In this document: positions 59,566 to 64,000 of the stretch, piece by piece | Layout of the letters: every line of letters begins with the position of its first letter | Position numbering within the stretch: the first letter of the stretch is position 1 | DNA from: a bacterium | GTDB lineage: Bacteria; Patescibacteriota; Saccharimonadia; Saccharimonadales; UBA4665 | Direction of reading: 5' to 3' | DNA length: 64,000 bases | Assembly (NCBI GenBank): GCA_021799575.1 | Contig: JAJZAD010000003.1 | Coordinates: forward strand, 1-64,000 | The notes under the pieces: model-generated | What the model was told of the DNA's origin: nothing | Seen by the model: only the letters and a program-made list of their open reading frames with translations | The model's database searches: none | Program-made: the position numbers and the translations under genes

Positions 59566-62500
59566 TTAGGCATCGACCAGCTCCTTATTTTCATCAATAT
59601 AACCCGTGCCGACCGGTATTTTTCGTCCTAAAATTACGTTTTCTTTAAGACCGAAAAGATGATCGACTTTACCTGATGTAGCAGCCGAAATTAACACGCG
59701 GGTAGTATCTTGGAATGAAGCAGCAGAAAGAAATGAGTCGGTAGACAAGGAAGCTTTGGTTATACCTAATAGCAGTTGAATATATTTAGCTGGGCGTTTA
59801 CCTTCGGATACTAGTCTTTCGTTTGTCTCACTGGCCGATAGTTTAGACACGATATCTCCGGTTACGAATTCACTGTCGCCGCTATCCTCAATTTGAACCC
59901 TGCTGAACATCTGACGTACAATAATTTCCAGATGTTTATCTGATATGTTTTGCCCTTGACCTACGAAGATCTTTAAGATTTCGTTCATGATATAGCGTTG
60001 GGTTGCTTCAATTCCCTGCAGTCGCATCAAATCGTGCAGGTTAATTGAACCACTGGTTAAACGCTGTCCGGCAATTACCTTATCTCCGTCTTTAACAATC
60101 AGCTGCTTAAAGCCTGGGATCTCATATCTGACCACGCTTTGCTTAACCGGAGTTATGATTATCTGGGTATCAGTAAAGTTAAGTTTTCCTGCCATCGGCG
60201 CAACTATCGGTTCACTTCCATCCTCGTTAGCCGCAATAACGTCTCCGACTTGGACATCTGTTCCGGTTGCTAACTTAGCCTTACGCTCGTTTAACTCAAA
60301 AGTTAGATTCGACTTGTCATCAGCGGTAATTTGAACAATGTAATGATCGGCTTCTTCCCAAGCGTTGACAGTACCCGAAATATCCGACAAGTATGCCATT
60401 CCTTTAGGTGATCTGACTTCAAATAACTCTTCAATACGACTTAAGCCTTGAGCTGATTCGTCTGCTACTAACGCTCCGGAACGATGCTTAGAATCGAGAC
60501 TAAGTTGAGTACCGGGTTCGCCAATACTTTGTGCGGCAATAACCCCTATTGGATGATGACTTTTAACTAATTCGCCGGTAGCGGGATCAACACCGTAACT
60601 CTCTCTCGGGACACCTCTTACGCTAGTGCAAGATAGTACACTCATAATCTTAACACCGTCCAGTTTAGTATCATCCTCGATAGCTTTAGCAATTTCGGGA
60701 GTAATTATTTCACCTCTCTTTACATACTTTCCGATGTTCTCAGCTGCGCAACGCCCGCTTAAACGGTTAGCATACGTAGTTCCGATTTCTTCAGCATCCG
60801 ACCTATACATTACAAATCCCGGATCAAGATTTTTTTCATCATCGATAGTAAAAACATCTTGAGAAACGTCAACCAGGCGTCTAGTCAAGTACCCAGCATC
60901 GGCAGTCTTAAGGGCAATATCTATTAAAGCCTTTCTGGTACCCCTGGTTCCGGTAAAATACTCTAGGGGATCTAATCCGCGAATATATCCGGATTTAATC
61001 GGCAACTCGATGGTATGTCCTGCGACGTCTTGTAAGACGCCTACCATACCGACGGTCATTTTCATCTGCGAAATATTACCTCTAGCCCCCGAAGTAATAG
61101 CTACGGCCATTGAAGAATCACGATTAACGGTTTGCGCGGCTAATAATTCTTGGACTTGATTTTCAATTTTAGTCCAATTTTCTACTACCAAGCGGGACCT
61201 CTCTTCGTCAGTTATAAAACCTTGTTCGTACTGTTCGGAAATAGCCGATGAACGTTCATCGCCTGCTTTAATGAGCTTATCCATGCCGGATATTGGTTCA
61301 AAGTCGCTCATACCCATACTGATGCCTGAAAAAGTAGCGTAACTAAAACCTAGATCTTTGAGTGAGTCAGCTATGGTGGCTGTCCTTTCTTGTCCGTATC
61401 GGGCGTACACTTCAGCCAACACGCTTTGCAGTTTCTTTTTAGTCATAGCCTCATCTTGAAACGGAAAGTCTTCAGGAAATGTCTCGTTAAATAGTAGTCT
61501 ACCGGCAGTTGTCACCCGTATACTGTTCCTAAACGGAACTTTAACAAAAGATTGTAAATTAATTTTTCCTCTGTCGAGTGCTAAAATTACCTCGTCTATA
61601 CTACTGAATGGAACTAAACTGTCGGCGGTTTTCCCGGGACGGGTGTAAGTCAGATAGTAACAGCCGAGCACTATATCTTGTTCGATGTGTAATATAGGCG
61701 ATCCGTCTGCAGGTTTTAGCAAATTCCTATTAGAGGCCATAATTTCTTTGGCTTCTATTTGTGCCTCTTCACTTAGCGGCAAATGTACTGCCATCTGGTC
61801 GCCGTCAAAGTCGGCATTAAAACCTCTACAAACTAATGGATGCAACTGGATTGCTCTACCTTCGATTAGTACAGGCTGAAAAGCCTGGATACTTAGTCTG
61901 TGCAAACTTGGGGCTCGATTGAGCAACACGTACTTTCCTTTAATTACTTCGTCAAGTGCATCCCATACGACTGTCTCACCTAGTTCGATTAATCGTGTGG
62001 CGCTACGAATGTTATGAGCCAGCTCTTTAGCAATTAACTCGCCGATAACAAACGGTTTAAATAATTCTAGAGCCATCATTTTAGGCAAGCCACATTGATA
62101 AATCTTTAGCTCAGGACCGGAAACGATAACCGATCGTCCTGAATAATCGACTCGCTTTCCGAGCAGGTTCTGACGGAAACGTCCCTGTTTGCCTTTTAGC
62201 ATATCGGATAATGATTTCAGCCTTCTTCTTTGTCCCGTGGCAGAAACAGCACGACCGCCTCTGGCCGCAGAATTGTCAATTAAGGCATCGATTGCTTCTT
62301 GTAGCATCCGTTGTTCATTACGTCTAATAACCTCTGGAGCGTTTAAATCAATTAACTTTTTAAGACGATTATTACGGTTAATAACCCTCCGGTAAAGATC
62401 GTTAAGGTCAGACGTTGCAAAACGGCCTCCGGTTAACTGGACCATCGGTCGTAAGTCAGGAGGAATAACCGGTAAAATAGATATACACATACTTCCCGGT

Positions 62501-63369
62501 TGTATACCGGCTAATTGTATACTCTCTAACAGACGGAGCCGCTTCATTAGTCTTTTTCGCCTTTGCCCTTTAGCGTCTTGAACTTCTTCATCAAGTTCTT
62601 TTATTAACTTACCTAGATCTATTTCATCTAGCAGCTCTTTAAGCGCCGATCCTCCCATGCCTACCTTAACAATCGCTTTCAACTCACTTGGTAAGGCACG
62701 GTACTCGGTTTCGTTTATCAGGTTTTGTTTAACCAAACCTGACACTTGATCTTTATAAGCCTCAAATTCCGCGTTAAGTTCATCGATTTCCTTAGATTGC
62801 ATTTCGGCTAACGCTTTAATATTAGCGTTTTCGTCTTTAGCCTCATTTTCGAAACGTAACTTTATTGCTTCTTTAGCGGCATTAAATTCCGCTTCTTTGT
62901 CGGCTAGCAGTCGGTCGCGTTTAGCCTCGTTAACCGATATAACAACGAAACTGGCAAAGTAAGCGACTCGTTCCAGATTTTTTACAGTCATACCTAACAT
63001 TAATCCCATAGCACTCGGTGTCCCGCGTAAAAACCATATGTGTGCTACGGGCACAGCAAGATTAATATGTCCCATACGTTCTCGTCGGACAATACTCTTG
63101 GTAACTAGCTCACCATTTTTATCTACTGCAGCCTCTCGGCTTCTAACCCCTTTATATTTGGCATCATGCGGGTTAATATCTTTAACCGGGCCAAAAATAC
63201 GCTCGCAAAACAATCCGTCCCGTTCTGGCTTTTGAGTACGGTAATTGATTGTTTCCGGTTTCGTGACCTCGCCGTAGCTCCAGTCTAAAATATCTGACGG
63301 GTTAGCGATAGCTAGTCTTACCGCATCAAAATCCGCTATATCGGTACCGTAACTAAAATTCTGAGCCAT
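59566..63369 (-). CDS. rpoC: DNA-directed RNA polymerase subunit beta' (start [17 protein letters not shown] preferred); both zinc-binding sites degenerate
   Basis: FGEV-like [65 protein letters not shown]. Confidence 0.97.
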   Translation of the reverse strand: [1267 protein letters not shown]

Positions 63370-63373
63370 TATC

Positions 63374-64000
<627 letters not shown>

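Noticed and set aside
59500-59566. AACAGAT/ATCTGTT hairpin after rpoC as a terminator
   Set aside because: Symmetric 7-bp stem but no U-tract on the rpoC strand; too weak to call.

Overview
This 64-kb window reads as a compact, gene-dense bacterial chromosome segment of Candidate Phyla Radiation (Patescibacteria) type, plausibly Saccharibacteria; the taxon is inferred, not searched. It holds (i) a replication/repair block (cysS, DHH phosphoesterase, recR, ybaB, dnaB, dnaX); (ii) rplJ-rplL with a recognisable L10 leader, and rplK-rplA/nusG/secE; (iii) a dTMP module of dcd plus a single polypeptide fusing thymidylate kinase to two ThyX-like domains; (iv) a GT4-GH57-GH15 alpha-glucan cassette; (v) four tRNAs (Trp, Thr-TGT, Thr-GGT, Tyr); (vi) a small accessory/decay zone at 32.5-35 kb with a disrupted MazG-like gene and a frameshifted membrane gene; and (vii) a nearly continuous minus-strand block with trpS, S9-L13-L17-rpoA-S4-S11-S13-L36-IF1-SecY, the spc/S10 genes, tuf, fusA, S7, S12, rpoC and the 3' end of rpoB. 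L30, adk and map are absent from their usual places. The most interesting cross-cutting signal is loss of structural zinc/cysteine ligands in many core information-processing proteins (both RpoC zinc sites, DnaX, the delta'-like subunit, RecR, L36, L33, S14), while catalytic metal ligands in CysS and a YgjP-like peptidase are kept. RpoC also has an unusual trigger-helix sequence. Other leads are the Tmk-ThyX-ThyX fusion, an attenuator-like leader before a 76-aa gene, an antisense orphan gene inside the str operon, and a candidate L1 autoregulatory hairpin. No rRNA, CRISPR array, transposon or phage was recognised.
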